This document shows positions 8,213-16,650 of a DNA stretch of 64,000 nt, piece by piece. The notes beneath the pieces were generated by a model that did not search any database, was not told the DNA's origin, and was given only the letters and a program-made list of their open reading frames with translations. The position numbers were made by a program, and so were the translations under genes. The first letter of the stretch is position 1. Every line of letters begins with the position of its first letter. The DNA is from an uncultured Lachnospiraceae bacterium (lineage in GTDB: Bacteria > Bacillota > Clostridia > Lachnospirales > Lachnospiraceae). Where the stretch lies: contig URPH01000012.1 of NCBI GenBank assembly GCA_900549665.1, forward strand, positions 1-64,000. The letters run 5' to 3'.

Positions 8213-9354
8213 AAAATATGTCCACCGATCTGTATTCCGGTAAGCCCCGGAATCGGAGTTCTGAAAAACAGACAATTACCGACCGGTGCCGACCCTGCCA
8301 TGGCATCCTGTGCCGCAGCATAGCAGGACTGCGTTGCCTTGTGATTGGCAAGGGCAATGGCAAAACGTCCACTGCCAACCGGTGAAAACTGGCGGTTCTG
8401 ATAAATAACCTCCAATATCGTATTGGGAAATACCGAACTCTTTACACGGTTCATGACAACATTGCCCACCGCAACCTGACCGATGTACGGCTGATTGCCC
8501 GCCTCGCAATAGATGATTGCTGCCAAAAGATCAATATCTCCGGATGCAAATGTGATAGAAGACAGGTCTGAAAAACCGGCTGCCATAGCCTGCTTGGTCA
8601 GGGCATTTTCTTCTTTTAATTTGGCCTGCAGGGTCGCAATATTATTTTCACTCTCCTCGGCCTTTTGTTCGTATGCCAGTAACTCTGCCTCTTTTTTGGA
8701 AATCTGATCCTGATAGTCGGCCACATTGAGGCTGGCCTCATTTACCATCCCGGACACTTCATCCTGTTTGGCAAGTGCCTGCTCCTGCAGAGCCCCAAGT
8801 GCCACACGTTCATCCACAATGCTCTGTTCATCATTTTGGATCGTTTCCTGGATCGTCATGTACTCTTCCAGCATTTCCCTGTCATACTGTGACATTCTTT
8901 CCACATATTCGGTTTTATTTAAAAAATCCGCAAAGCTTTCTGCATTGAAAAACAATTCCAGATAAGCAGAATCGCCTCTCTCATACATAAACTTAATCCG
9001 CTTTTTCATCGCTTCATACTGCTCAGCTTCCCGTTCCTTGGCAATTTCAAGCTCTTTTTGCTTTTCCACAAGCGCATTTTCCTTCTGGGTGATCAGACTC
9101 TCAATTCCGGCAAGCTCACTGCTCGTCTGCAAAAGCTCGTCATTTAACTTGTCCAGATAGGTCTGAAGACCTGCACGCTCCTCGTTCAGATTCCCAAGGT
9201 CTCCCTGCACCTGTTCAGCCTTTTTTTCAGCCTGATCCTTTTCCCTCTGTGCCTGCTGCAGCTTTCCATATGTAGATGCATCCACCCTGACCGTTGTAGC
9301 AAAAAACAGACATGCACATGCTGCAACAATCAGACATAACCACTTTCTTCTCAA
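8206..9354 (-). CDS. Secreted coiled-coil cell-wall hydrolase (SleB-type catalytic domain)
   Basis: This ~382-residue secreted protein has a signal peptide (RRKWLCLIVAACACLFFATT), a long coiled-coil region rich in Q, E, K and A (about 30-250) like the N-termini of CwlO/PcsB, and a C-terminal Hydrolase_2 (SleB-like) domain beginning DLLAAIIYCEAGNQPYIGQ. SleB domains cleave peptidoglycan glycan strands. I chose a TTG start at 9354 because AAGGA precedes it by 7 nt and the signal peptide then starts correctly; an in-frame ATG at 9378 has no spaced SD. It follows comEB closely. Confidence 0.85.
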   Translation of the reverse strand: MRRKWLCLIVAACACLFFATTVRVDASTYGKLQQAQREKDQAEKKAEQVQGDLGNLNEERAGLQTYLDKLNDELLQTSSELAGIESLITQKENALVEKQKELEIAKEREAEQYEAMKKRIKFMYERGDSAYLELFFNAESFADFLNKTEYVERMSQYDREMLEEYMTIQETIQNDEQSIVDERVALGALQEQALAKQDEVSGMVNEASLNVADYQDQISKKEAELLAYEQKAEESENNIATLQAKLKEENALTKQAMAAGFSDLSSITFASGDIDLLAAIIYCEAGNQPYIGQVAVGNVVMNRVKSSVFPNTILEVIYQNRQFSPVGSGRFAIALANHKATQSCYAAAQDAMAGSAPVGNCLFFRTPIPGLTGIQIGGHIFY

Positions 9355-9391
9355 TACCTGATCCTTCTTTAAAAACATCCTGATAACTGTA

Positions 9392-9877
9392 TTACAAATT
9401 TAATTCGATTTTTTTACCGGAATGCCGGTATTCGTGATATTCCACCCCTGCCGCATCAAACATCCTTCTGGATGCAATGCTTGCCGGTGTATCCTTATAT
9501 TTGTCGGAAGCATAGACAACTCTCTTGATTCCGGCCTGAATGATGGCCTTTGCACATTCATTGCAGGGAAACAGGGACACATACAGCGATGCCCCCTCTA
9601 AGCTTCCTCCACGGTAATTTAAAATAGCATTTAATTCGCTGTGCGCCACAAAAGAATATTTTGTCTCAAGCACCGCACCTTCCCTTGCCCAGGGAAAAAG
9701 ATCATCGGAGCAGCCGTTGGGAAAGCCATTATATCCCATAGACAAAATCCTGTGATCTTTTCCGACAATACAGGCTCCAACCTGTGTATTGGGATCTTTG
9801 GATCTCATGCCGGAAAGCATGGAAACTCCCATAAAATATTCATCCCATGAAATATAATCCGTTCTCTGACCTGCCAT
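9392..9877 (-). CDS. comEB: dCMP deaminase family protein
   Basis: This 161-residue zinc-dependent cytidine/deoxycytidylate deaminase makes dUMP from dCMP for thymidylate synthesis. The zinc and catalytic motifs are HSELNAIL (His-x-Glu) and PCNEC (Pro-Cys-x-x-Cys). The ATG at 9877 is preceded by GGAGG with 6-nt spacing; the frame can be read from a TTG two codons earlier, but that abuts the SD. It lies 18 bp after upp, so the pair looks like a pyrimidine salvage unit. Confidence 0.93.
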   Translation of the reverse strand: MAGQRTDYISWDEYFMGVSMLSGMRSKDPNTQVGACIVGKDHRILSMGYNGFPNGCSDDLFPWAREGAVLETKYSFVAHSELNAILNYRGGSLEGASLYVSLFPCNECAKAIIQAGIKRVVYASDKYKDTPASIASRRMFDAAGVEYHEYRHSGKKIELNL

Positions 9878-9895
9878 ACCCAACCTCCGATTATA

Positions 9896-10525
9896 CTATT
9901 TTGTTCCGAAAATACGATCACCGGCATCGCCAAGACCCGGAACAATATAGCTGTGTTCATTTAATTTTTCATCCAGGGCACCAATATACATATCAACGTC
10001 CGGATGTGCCGCCTTCATTGCCTCCACGCCTTCGGGAGCGGCGATGATACACATAAAGTGAATATTTTTGCATCCCTTATCCTTTAACATCTGGATAGCT
10101 GCCACACTCGAACCACCCGTTGCAAGCATGGGATCCACTACAAATACTTCTCTTTCGCTGCAGTCTGCCGGCAGCTTGCAGTAATACTCAACCGGTTTTA
10201 CGGTAACGGGATCTCTGTACAGACCGATATGACCGACCTTTGCAGAGGGAATCAACTGAAGCATTCCGTCTACCATGCCAAGTCCTGCTCTTAAAATCGG
10301 AACAACTGCCAGCTTTTTGCCTTTTAATTCCTTAACCGTTGTCTTGCAGATAGGTGTCTCGATCTCAACATCATCAAGCTGCAGATCCCTGGTTGCCTCA
10401 TAACAGATCAGCATGGCGATCTCACTGATGGTCTGTCTGAAATCCTTGGTTCCTGTCTCTTTTCTTCTGATCAATCCAATCTTATGCTGGATCAGCGGAT
10501 GATCCATTACTACTACTTTGCTCAT
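9896..10525 (-). CDS. upp: Uracil phosphoribosyltransferase
   Basis: This 209-residue enzyme makes UMP from uracil and PRPP. The PRPP loop reads VFVVDPMLATGGSSVAA, and the uracil-binding C-terminal segment has YIVPGLGDAGDRIFG. Both are diagnostic, and the length is exactly typical. AGGAGG stands 8 nt before the ATG. It lies between rpiB and the dCMP deaminase gene in a nucleotide/pentose cluster. Confidence 0.97.
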   Translation of the reverse strand: MSKVVVMDHPLIQHKIGLIRRKETGTKDFRQTISEIAMLICYEATRDLQLDDVEIETPICKTTVKELKGKKLAVVPILRAGLGMVDGMLQLIPSAKVGHIGLYRDPVTVKPVEYYCKLPADCSEREVFVVDPMLATGGSSVAAIQMLKDKGCKNIHFMCIIAAPEGVEAMKAAHPDVDMYIGALDEKLNEHSYIVPGLGDAGDRIFGTK

Positions 10526-10567
10526 TTTCTTATCCTCCTGTATTATGCTCTCTGTCCGTGGTTTATG

Positions 10568-10996
10568 TTATGATTCGATTGCATCTATTCTTCTCTGGTG
10601 TCTTTCTTCCCCGGAAAACTCCGTGTTTAAAAAGGTATCTACGATTTCCAGTGCAAGATTGGGACCTACAATGCCGGCTCCCATTGCCAGTACATTGGCA
10701 TCATTGTGAAGACGTGTCAGTCTGGCTGAAAGAGTATCTGCGCACAAGGCTGCCCGGATGCCCTTTACCTTGTTGGCTGTGATCGAAATGCCGATACCGG
10801 TTGTGCAGATGACAATTCCCTTTTTGCAGCTTCCGTCTGCAACTGCGCATGCCACAGCCTTGCCATAGGTCGGGTAATCGCAGGATGACTTGTCATAACA
10901 TCCCAAGTCCTTTACCTCTATCCCCTGTTCTTTTAAATGTCTGATCACAAGCTCTTTCAGATCAAAACCGCCGTGATCGCTACCGATTGCTATCAT
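10568..10996 (-). CDS. rpiB: Ribose-5-phosphate isomerase B
   Basis: This 142-residue enzyme interconverts ribulose-5-P and ribose-5-P. The N-terminus MIAIGSDHGGFDLKE and the active-site segment VICTTGIGISITANK, with its catalytic Cys, are typical of RpiB/LacAB isomerases. LacA/LacB-type galactose-6-P isomerases share the fold, but the single gene and context favour RpiB. The ATG overlaps the preceding sua5 stop (ATGA), implying coupling. Confidence 0.93.
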   Translation of the reverse strand: MIAIGSDHGGFDLKELVIRHLKEQGIEVKDLGCYDKSSCDYPTYGKAVACAVADGSCKKGIVICTTGIGISITANKVKGIRAALCADTLSARLTRLHNDANVLAMGAGIVGPNLALEIVDTFLNTEFSGEERHQRRIDAIES

Positions 10997-12087
10997 ACCT
11001 GTCCTCCTGTATTTTTATCATAAGTTGCTACGTTGATCACTTTATGTCCTGCTGCCTTTAAAAGCCGGTTCATAATGGCCTGCCCCATACCACTGCTGGC
11101 AAAGGATTCTGCAAAGATAACTTCAATCTCTTCATCGTCAAATTCCCGGAGAATCTCATAAAGTCTGCGTGCTATCATCGCCTCATCCGTTCTTTTCCCG
11201 ACGCTTTTTTTATCACAGTCGCCGTAATGCTCAATCGTCTCATCCGTTGCTATAACCCCGACTCTTTTTCCTTCCGTACGCAATCGCAAAAGCTCATGAT
11301 TGATGTAGGAAACCACCTTATCCGTATCTCCGGCAATGATTGTAAGATCTCCTTTGGGAGCATAATGACGATATTTCATTCCCGGTGCTTTGGGCGCAAT
11401 CCCGCTCGCCGCACTTAAGATCGTCTGATCGATCTTAACCTCATCAAAAATATCCTGCAGCATTTCTTCGGTGATATATCCTGGACGTAAAATAACCGGA
11501 ATATCCTCCGTCAGGTCTACGATCGTCGATTCCAACCCGATATCACAGCTGCCGCCATCTAAGATCATCTCAATCCTGCCATCCATATCCTCAAGCACAT
11601 ACCTCCCGGTCGTCGGCGATGGTCTGCCGGAAGTATTGGCACTCGGTGCAGCAATATATCCTCCCGCATTTTTGATCAATGCCTGCGCAATCGCATCAGA
11701 CGGAAAACGAACAGCCACCGTTGAAAGACCGCCTGTTGTCTCAAGCGGAACGGCCTCGCTCTTTTGAAAGATCATGGTCAACGGTCCCGGCCAGAAGTGG
11801 TCTGCCAGGATTCTTGCACTTTCCGGTATATAGGATACAATCCCGGGAAGATCTTTTAAGTCCGCAATGTGCACAATCAACGGATTGTCGGACGGACGCC
11901 CCTTTGCCGCATATATCTTCCGGGAAGACTCCGGATTGAGCGCATCCCCTCCCAATCCATAAACAGTCTCTGTCGGGAAGGCAACCAGACCGCCGTTTTT
12001 TAATATTTCTCCGGCTTCCTTTATAACCGGATCATTTACCAGATCTTTGGCACTGACCCTGGAAACAACCTCAAAACGCGTATTCAT
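10993..12087 (-). CDS. ywlC: L-threonylcarbamoyladenylate synthase (Sua5/YwlC)
   Basis: This 364-residue enzyme makes threonylcarbamoyl-AMP from Thr, bicarbonate and ATP for the t6A37 modification of ANN-decoding tRNAs. The YrdC domain covers about 20-215 (KGRPSDNPLIVHI, SANTSGRPSPT). A linker with APGMKYRHYAPKG leads to the C-terminal Sua5 domain, so this is the two-domain form. GGAG lies 8 nt before the start. It is coupled to rpiB. Confidence 0.95.
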   Translation of the reverse strand: MNTRFEVVSRVSAKDLVNDPVIKEAGEILKNGGLVAFPTETVYGLGGDALNPESSRKIYAAKGRPSDNPLIVHIADLKDLPGIVSYIPESARILADHFWPGPLTMIFQKSEAVPLETTGGLSTVAVRFPSDAIAQALIKNAGGYIAAPSANTSGRPSPTTGRYVLEDMDGRIEMILDGGSCDIGLESTIVDLTEDIPVILRPGYITEEMLQDIFDEVKIDQTILSAASGIAPKAPGMKYRHYAPKGDLTIIAGDTDKVVSYINHELLRLRTEGKRVGVIATDETIEHYGDCDKKSVGKRTDEAMIARRLYEILREFDDEEIEVIFAESFASSGMGQAIMNRLLKAAGHKVINVATYDKNTGGQV

Positions 12088-12133
12088 CTTATCAACTCCG
12101 CTATTATTATCTTATCTTTCATCATAACACAAT

Positions 12134-12820
12134 TTAAAATGCATTGAAATACCTTTGAATGCCCATATAAATCTGAAATGCCAGTTTTTCCTGATAGGCG
12201 TCATCTACAAGCTTTTCCGCATCTTTCGGGTTTGATAAAAAGCCACACTCAACGATCACCGTTGGCATGGCCGATTTTTTTAAAATATAGTAACTGTCAT
12301 TGGCTTTTTCCTGTCTCGGTGCATCGATACAAAGCCCCTGATTGAGCGTATTCTGCAAAATAGCTGCTGCCTGCTGCCCTTCTTTGGAATTGGCATAATA
12401 AAAGCACTGAGGACCATAAACCGCACTGTCCTGAAAGCTGTTCTGATGAATACTGACAACCAGATCTGCTTTTTCCTTTGCCATCACTTCAATTCTGCGG
12501 CGCATATCCTGTGCTTTTTTATTGGTAGCATCCTCATCATAAAGGCCACAATCCGTTTTCCTTGTCAAAACAACATGCATATCGGTTTGTTTTAACAAAG
12601 TCTCCAATTTGAGTGCAACAGCAAGATTGATATCTTTCTCAAGTATCCCGCCGACGCCGACCTTTCCCGGATCACACCCTCCATGTCCGACATCAATCAC
12701 AACCGTTGTTTCCTTATCCGGTTGTACAGACAGAGTATATACTGCTGCCTGCCTGGACAAAACGACCATTGCGACCAGAAGGAAAACCGCCATCCCCGCT
12801 CCTATTATCCGATGCTGCAT
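12134..12820 (-). CDS. cwlD: N-acetylmuramoyl-L-alanine amidase CwlD
   Basis: This 228-residue Amidase_3 protein has an N-terminal signal anchor (residues 5-25). The zinc ligands appear as IDVGHGGCDPG (His), the acidic ligand after GGILEKDINLAV, and SIHQNS; the catalytic Glu is in VIVECGFLSN. In spore formers CwlD, with PdaA, makes the muramic-delta-lactam of the cortex. A sigma-E-like promoter lies directly upstream, which supports that role over a vegetative amidase. Confidence 0.88.
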   Translation of the reverse strand: MQHRIIGAGMAVFLLVAMVVLSRQAAVYTLSVQPDKETTVVIDVGHGGCDPGKVGVGGILEKDINLAVALKLETLLKQTDMHVVLTRKTDCGLYDEDATNKKAQDMRRRIEVMAKEKADLVVSIHQNSFQDSAVYGPQCFYYANSKEGQQAAAILQNTLNQGLCIDAPRQEKANDSYYILKKSAMPTVIVECGFLSNPKDAEKLVDDAYQEKLAFQIYMGIQRYFNAF

Positions 12821-12848
12821 CTTTCCTCACATCACATACCTTTTTTAG

Positions 12849-12877
12849 AATTTATGCAACAGCCGATGCTTATATTC
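12849..12877 (-). promoter_or_regulatory. Sigma-E-like sporulation promoter of cwlD
   Basis: On the minus strand GAATATA (12877-12871), 14 bp, CATAAATT (12856-12849). This fits the Bacillus subtilis sigma-E consensus KMATATW-N14-CATACANT with one mismatch. It sits in the short gap between the GH18 gene and cwlD. Confidence 0.6.
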
Positions 12878-12887
12878 AGGCAGATGC

Positions 12888-14567
12888 TTATTGTTGTAAA
12901 TATGCTGCTATCTCATTCCAGATATCTGCTTTTTCCTGTCCCAGTCTCCATCCTGCAATACCGGCCAGATCATACTGGCTCATGATATTAAGCTTTACTG
13001 CAATGGATTCGCTTTCTTCAAGCCATACCTCATAATTTGTTCCATCAACCGAAAACTGCGCCTTGTACTGACATGCTGCATCATCCCACACAGTCGTCGC
13101 ACCGTTGGCATTGAGAAAGTTTTCAATCTCATTCATGCCGTAGGCTACCTGACCAATCTCCCCATTGGTTGTCCACAATCTGGTATAAAAAGGAATGGCA
13201 TTGATAACCTTTGCAGAAGGAACCTGTGATACTGTTTTTTCGATACCGCTCTGTACAAAATCAATAGATGCATTGGATCCGACGCCGTCTGCAGCGGCAA
13301 CATGCTCATCATATCCCATGATGATCACATAATCGACCGCTTCTCCCTGTCTTCCCCTGTCATAATTCAACAGATAACCATTGTCAGCGGAAAGTATGAT
13401 CCCATTTTTATGACATTCGATATACAATTCCCTTAAAAACTGAATATAACCCCTGGCGGCATCTGTGCTGACCGATTCAAAGTCAACATTAATACCATCC
13501 AGATGATATTCCAGTGCTGTACTGATCAGACCATTGATCAGATTCCGCCTGCTTGTGGTATTGTTTACCACATTTGCAGTAGATACATCTTTATTGGTAA
13601 AATTATCTAAAAGAGCCCACACCTGTATGCCTCTGTTGTGCATAGCCGCAACATAACCTGCATCCGCAAGGGATGAAAACCCGCCATAGTCATCGCTTAA
13701 TGCAAACCATGTCGGCGAGATCACATTGACGCCCTGTGTACTGTCAAGCAGTCCCTGCGCATATGCATTGGCATCCCTGTTGGTCACCATATTCCACACC
13801 AGACAGATCTTGCCATCCCTCTCAAGCGGTGCATATGCCGGTGCAACATAATCGGTCACCGGTGCAGGTGTCACAGGATCCGTCTCCTCAATCCGTTTAT
13901 TTTCAACATAACCGCTGATACCGTCATAGGTAGTTACCAGACTCCAGGTATCCATTTCTTCTACCAGACGTACATCATCGCCCTTTTGAAGATCTGCCAG
14001 TATTTCACTCTTAACTCCGCCCAGCACACGGACCTGTGTATCCTTTTTAACGGTAGCATGACGCTCCTCATCCCAGACTGTATCGATCAGGACGCGGTTT
14101 GGCTCTCCAAAATACTGATAGGAGAAATTGCTGAATCTTTTGATAAATTCGTCTGCCAGATATACAGTATCATTGGCAGCCAGTGTCAGCGCATAAGCTT
14201 CTGATACAAATTCACCGCCAAATGTATAATCCGTACTTCCGATCGCCGTGGATAACAATGCCGAATCGGTTGTAAATAAAAGCTGCTGTTCTGACATATC
14301 ATAATAAAAATGATTGTTTAAATTCTGATCTACAAATGAAAACGGAAAATACACATGTCCATCCCTGTAGATGGCATCCTCTTCGATACGCTCATCATTG
14401 TAGATGATCGCGGTTTCCTCACCGCCCGACACATTAAAATAGGCATTTAAATCTGCTCTCTCATTTGAATAGGAATACCTTTCGAGCAGTCCTGTTGAAA
14501 CTCCGATCAGTACAACCACAACAATCAGGGCAACTGCAACCAGTACAGGTACGTGATTTTTTTTCAT
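12888..14567 (-). CDS. GH18 family glycosidase with SH3 domain (SleL/YaaH-like)
   Basis: This 559-residue protein has a signal anchor at 7-27, a copper-amine-oxidase-N-like region at about 40-165 (INDERIEEDAIYRDGHVYFP-type repeat), a bacterial SH3 domain near 172-228 and a GH18 barrel from about 252. The catalytic DxxDxDxE motif reads DGINVDFE at 357-364, so Glu364 is the acid. Relatives degrade cortex or wall N-acetylglucosaminyl bonds. Next to cwlD, a spore-cortex or sporulation wall role is likely, though the promoter looks vegetative. Confidence 0.85.
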   Translation of the reverse strand: MKKNHVPVLVAVALIVVVVLIGVSTGLLERYSYSNERADLNAYFNVSGGEETAIIYNDERIEEDAIYRDGHVYFPFSFVDQNLNNHFYYDMSEQQLLFTTDSALLSTAIGSTDYTFGGEFVSEAYALTLAANDTVYLADEFIKRFSNFSYQYFGEPNRVLIDTVWDEERHATVKKDTQVRVLGGVKSEILADLQKGDDVRLVEEMDTWSLVTTYDGISGYVENKRIEETDPVTPAPVTDYVAPAYAPLERDGKICLVWNMVTNRDANAYAQGLLDSTQGVNVISPTWFALSDDYGGFSSLADAGYVAAMHNRGIQVWALLDNFTNKDVSTANVVNNTTSRRNLINGLISTALEYHLDGINVDFESVSTDAARGYIQFLRELYIECHKNGIILSADNGYLLNYDRGRQGEAVDYVIIMGYDEHVAAADGVGSNASIDFVQSGIEKTVSQVPSAKVINAIPFYTRLWTTNGEIGQVAYGMNEIENFLNANGATTVWDDAACQYKAQFSVDGTNYEVWLEESESIAVKLNIMSQYDLAGIAGWRLGQEKADIWNEIAAYLQQ

Positions 14568-14614
14568 ATGTATATCCTCCGATTTGCTTTTGAATACGAA
14601 CTCTATCGAAGTCG

Positions 14615-14643
14615 ATTATATCAAATATTTTATGTCGGCACAA
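14615..14643 (-). promoter_or_regulatory. Putative promoter of the GH18 gene
   Basis: On the minus strand TTGTGC (14643-14638), 17 bp, TATAAT (14620-14615), with TG one base ahead of the -10 (extended -10). It lies about 50 bp ahead of the start. Confidence 0.5.
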
Positions 14644-14733
14644 TGCTTAAACTCCCCAATCCCTTTGTCTGTAGCAAACCTCTGATCAGCATAGAAGGAC
14701 CTTGATCATCACCCGTTAAGCATTTCATGGCTT

Positions 14734-14958
14734 TTATAAAATACCGGCTAAAATATGGTCATAGCGGATTTCTCTGACACATCCATGTTCATCTGTTACC
14801 AGATCCGCCATATAACCATGCTCTTCCCGAAAAACAGCTGTACTGATTCTTTTAGGCGAAGCAACTTCGCCGTCCAGATAAAGTATCGCCCCTTTTTTCA
14901 GGGATGCAGTTAAGTCTTCCTGCATTTGTTTTTGCTTTGTTTTCTTATTTGCTTCCAT
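14734..14958 (-). CDS. Small hypothetical protein
   Basis: I do not recognise this 74-residue protein. It is charged and soluble, with a Lys/Gln-rich N-terminus (MEANKKTKQKQM) and then a compact strand-rich part (GAILYLDGEVASPKRI, YMADLVTDEHGCVREIRYD), with no signal peptide or membrane helix. A GGAGG lies 14 nt before the ATG, longer than usual, so initiation may be weak. It faces a 576-bp noncoding region upstream. Confidence 0.6.
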   Translation of the reverse strand: MEANKKTKQKQMQEDLTASLKKGAILYLDGEVASPKRISTAVFREEHGYMADLVTDEHGCVREIRYDHILAGIL

Positions 14959-15465
14959 AAATTGTTATTGTACCTCCATGGACTGTTTTTATGATGTATC
15001 GGCATCAGGCATGATTCAGCATCCCCAAAAGGTTTGTGATATATTATTAAAAATTGGAATCATACTTTTCCTGATAATGACGATACTATAAAAAGGATCA
15101 AGAATACTGCGGGACATGTAGATAAATTGTGTTTTCACTGATGAATTTGACGTTGTATCATGAAAATCTGATTGGAAATAATCATTGATCAGGCACGAAG
15201 CCTTAGACGACCGCTAACGGTCAAAAATGAATACGATCTGCTTTAAAGAATTCACTTTTAAAATGACATATAAAATAAGATAATCCCCATGCCTCCTTCC
15301 TATACGGATTGCCCCGGAAGCATCTTGTATGGTCATTATACTTTAATTGTTAATCTTTGACAAGATGCGTTTTTATTTTTTGGTAAATATGCACAAAGAA
15401 AAAACCGGTGTATTTTCCTGCCCTTTTATAATTCTAAAATTTTTTTAAACTGGCACCTGCCTCTA
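14959..15465. other. Noncoding gap with short hairpins
   Basis: There is no convincing gene. Visible are two adjacent small stems (AGGC-ACGAA-GCCT and GACCG-CTAA-CGGTC, about 15190-15224) and a plus-strand GCATCTTGT/ACAAGATGC pair (15320-15328 and 15360-15368) with a 31-nt AT-rich loop, followed by GTTTTTATTTTTT. The last could terminate a short transcript of unknown start. The rest is AT-rich spacer. Confidence 0.4.
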
Positions 15466-15494
15466 TTGACTTAATAAACTATACATTATAAGAT
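15466..15494 (+). promoter_or_regulatory. Putative promoter of mecA
   Basis: TTGACT (15466-15471) is followed by either TATAAG (15 bp spacing) or TAAGAT (17 bp spacing, 15489-15494). It lies about 40 bp ahead of the mecA start. Confidence 0.5.
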
Positions 15495-15534
15495 ACATTT
15501 ACAATTTTTTCGCACGCAGTAAGGATGTGATAAC

Positions 15535-16269
15535 ATGAAAATCGAAAAAATTAATGACAATCAGATCCGCTGTACGCTCACGCGCAGCGATCTCGCCAGC
15601 CGCAAACTCAAGATCAGCGAACTGGCTTATGGAAGTGATAAAGCCAAGTCCTTATTCAAAGATATGATGGAACAGGCCTCTTATGAATTCGGGTTTGAGG
15701 CAGATGATATTCCGCTTATGATAGAAGCCGTCCCGATCAGCTCCGAATGCATCGTTTTAACGATCACAAAGGTGGAAGATCCCGAAGAACTCGATACCCG
15801 CTTTTCAAAATTTGCGCCTTCTGTTCACGATGAAGAGCCGGCCGATGATGATATGGAAGATATTTCAGAGGAAGTCATGGATCTGTTCCACAAGGTTCAG
15901 AAATCCGATCAATTACCCAAAGGCTTATCCGGCGGCACTCCTTCCAAAGATAAAAACAAGACTGAGTTAAGGACCGTTGAGGCCTGCTGCTTTTCTTTTG
16001 AAGCCCTCAATGAGGTGATCCGGTTTGCCCATGTCGCCAAAGGCTTTGTACTTTGCCAAAATTCATTATATAAAGATAAAGCATGCGGTCATTATCACCT
16101 TGTGATCTACAACCGTAATATCGGTGTCCGGGAGTTTAACCAGTTAAGCAATGCCGCCTCCGAATACGGACAGGTTTTGAAAAGCACTGCCAATCCGGAA
16201 GGCTATTACAATGAGCATTTTGAAACGATCATCAGAGATCACGCACTGCAGTCACTCGCTGCGGTATAA
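15535..16269 (+). CDS. mecA: Adaptor protein MecA
   Basis: This 244-residue adaptor hands substrates to the ClpC AAA+ unfoldase. The N-terminal substrate-binding part (MKIEKINDNQIRCTLTRSDL, FGFEADDIPLMIEAVPI) is characteristic. A variable acidic/lysine-rich linker (about 95-150) leads to the C-terminal ClpC-binding domain (SFEALNEVIRFAHVAKGF...YGQVLKSTANPEGYYNEH). SD AAGGATGTG precedes the ATG. It is a single plus-strand gene among minus-strand neighbours. Confidence 0.92.
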   Translation: MKIEKINDNQIRCTLTRSDLASRKLKISELAYGSDKAKSLFKDMMEQASYEFGFEADDIPLMIEAVPISSECIVLTITKVEDPEELDTRFSKFAPSVHDEEPADDDMEDISEEVMDLFHKVQKSDQLPKGLSGGTPSKDKNKTELRTVEACCFSFEALNEVIRFAHVAKGFVLCQNSLYKDKACGHYHLVIYNRNIGVREFNQLSNAASEYGQVLKSTANPEGYYNEHFETIIRDHALQSLAAV

Positions 16270-16305
16270 ATGACAATCTCTGATACACCAAAGCCATAAA
16301 GTGAT

Positions 16306-16340
16306 AAAAAAGGCTGTGACATCCGCAAGGTGTCACAGCC
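16306..16340 (-). terminator. Terminator of the DUF1858 gene, possibly shared with mecA
   Basis: A 10-bp perfect stem (GGCTGTGACA/TGTCACAGCC, 16312-16321 and 16331-16340) capped by a CC-GCAA-GG turn has six T residues on the minus strand (16311-16306). The plus-strand tail (TGATTTATTATT) is weaker but may serve mecA. Confidence 0.8.
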
Positions 16341-16362
16341 TGATTTATTATTATGACAATGA

Positions 16363-16554
16363 TTATAAGCTGTTAATTTTAGCCATTAATTCATCAATAT
16401 CAATTCCATGAACTGCCGCAGCTTCTTCCAGTGTTTCCATCTGGGATGCGGGACAACCCAAACAATGCATTCCTGCTTCCAGTAAAACCGGAACAACATT
16501 CTGGTCTTTTACAAGAATTTCACCGATTGTCATGTCTTTTGTGATTCCTGACAT
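16363..16554 (-). CDS. DUF1858 redox-disulfide domain protein
   Basis: This 63-residue protein fits the DUF1858 / hybrid-cluster-protein-associated redox disulfide family: TIGEILVKDQNVVPVLLEAG, then CLGC in GMHCLGCPASQ, then HGIDIDELMAKIN. The Cys-x-x-Cys pair is the presumed redox or metal site. In anaerobes such genes occur alone or near redox enzymes; the partner here is not evident. AGGAGG is 8 nt upstream of the ATG. Confidence 0.88.
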   Translation of the reverse strand: MSGITKDMTIGEILVKDQNVVPVLLEAGMHCLGCPASQMETLEEAAAVHGIDIDELMAKINSL

Positions 16555-16650
16555 TATCTACGCCTCCTTCAACTTGGATTTATTTCTGGTTTAGTATAAC
16601 CTAATCACCGTATTTTATCAATGAATGTATTTATAAAATTTCTCATAAAT

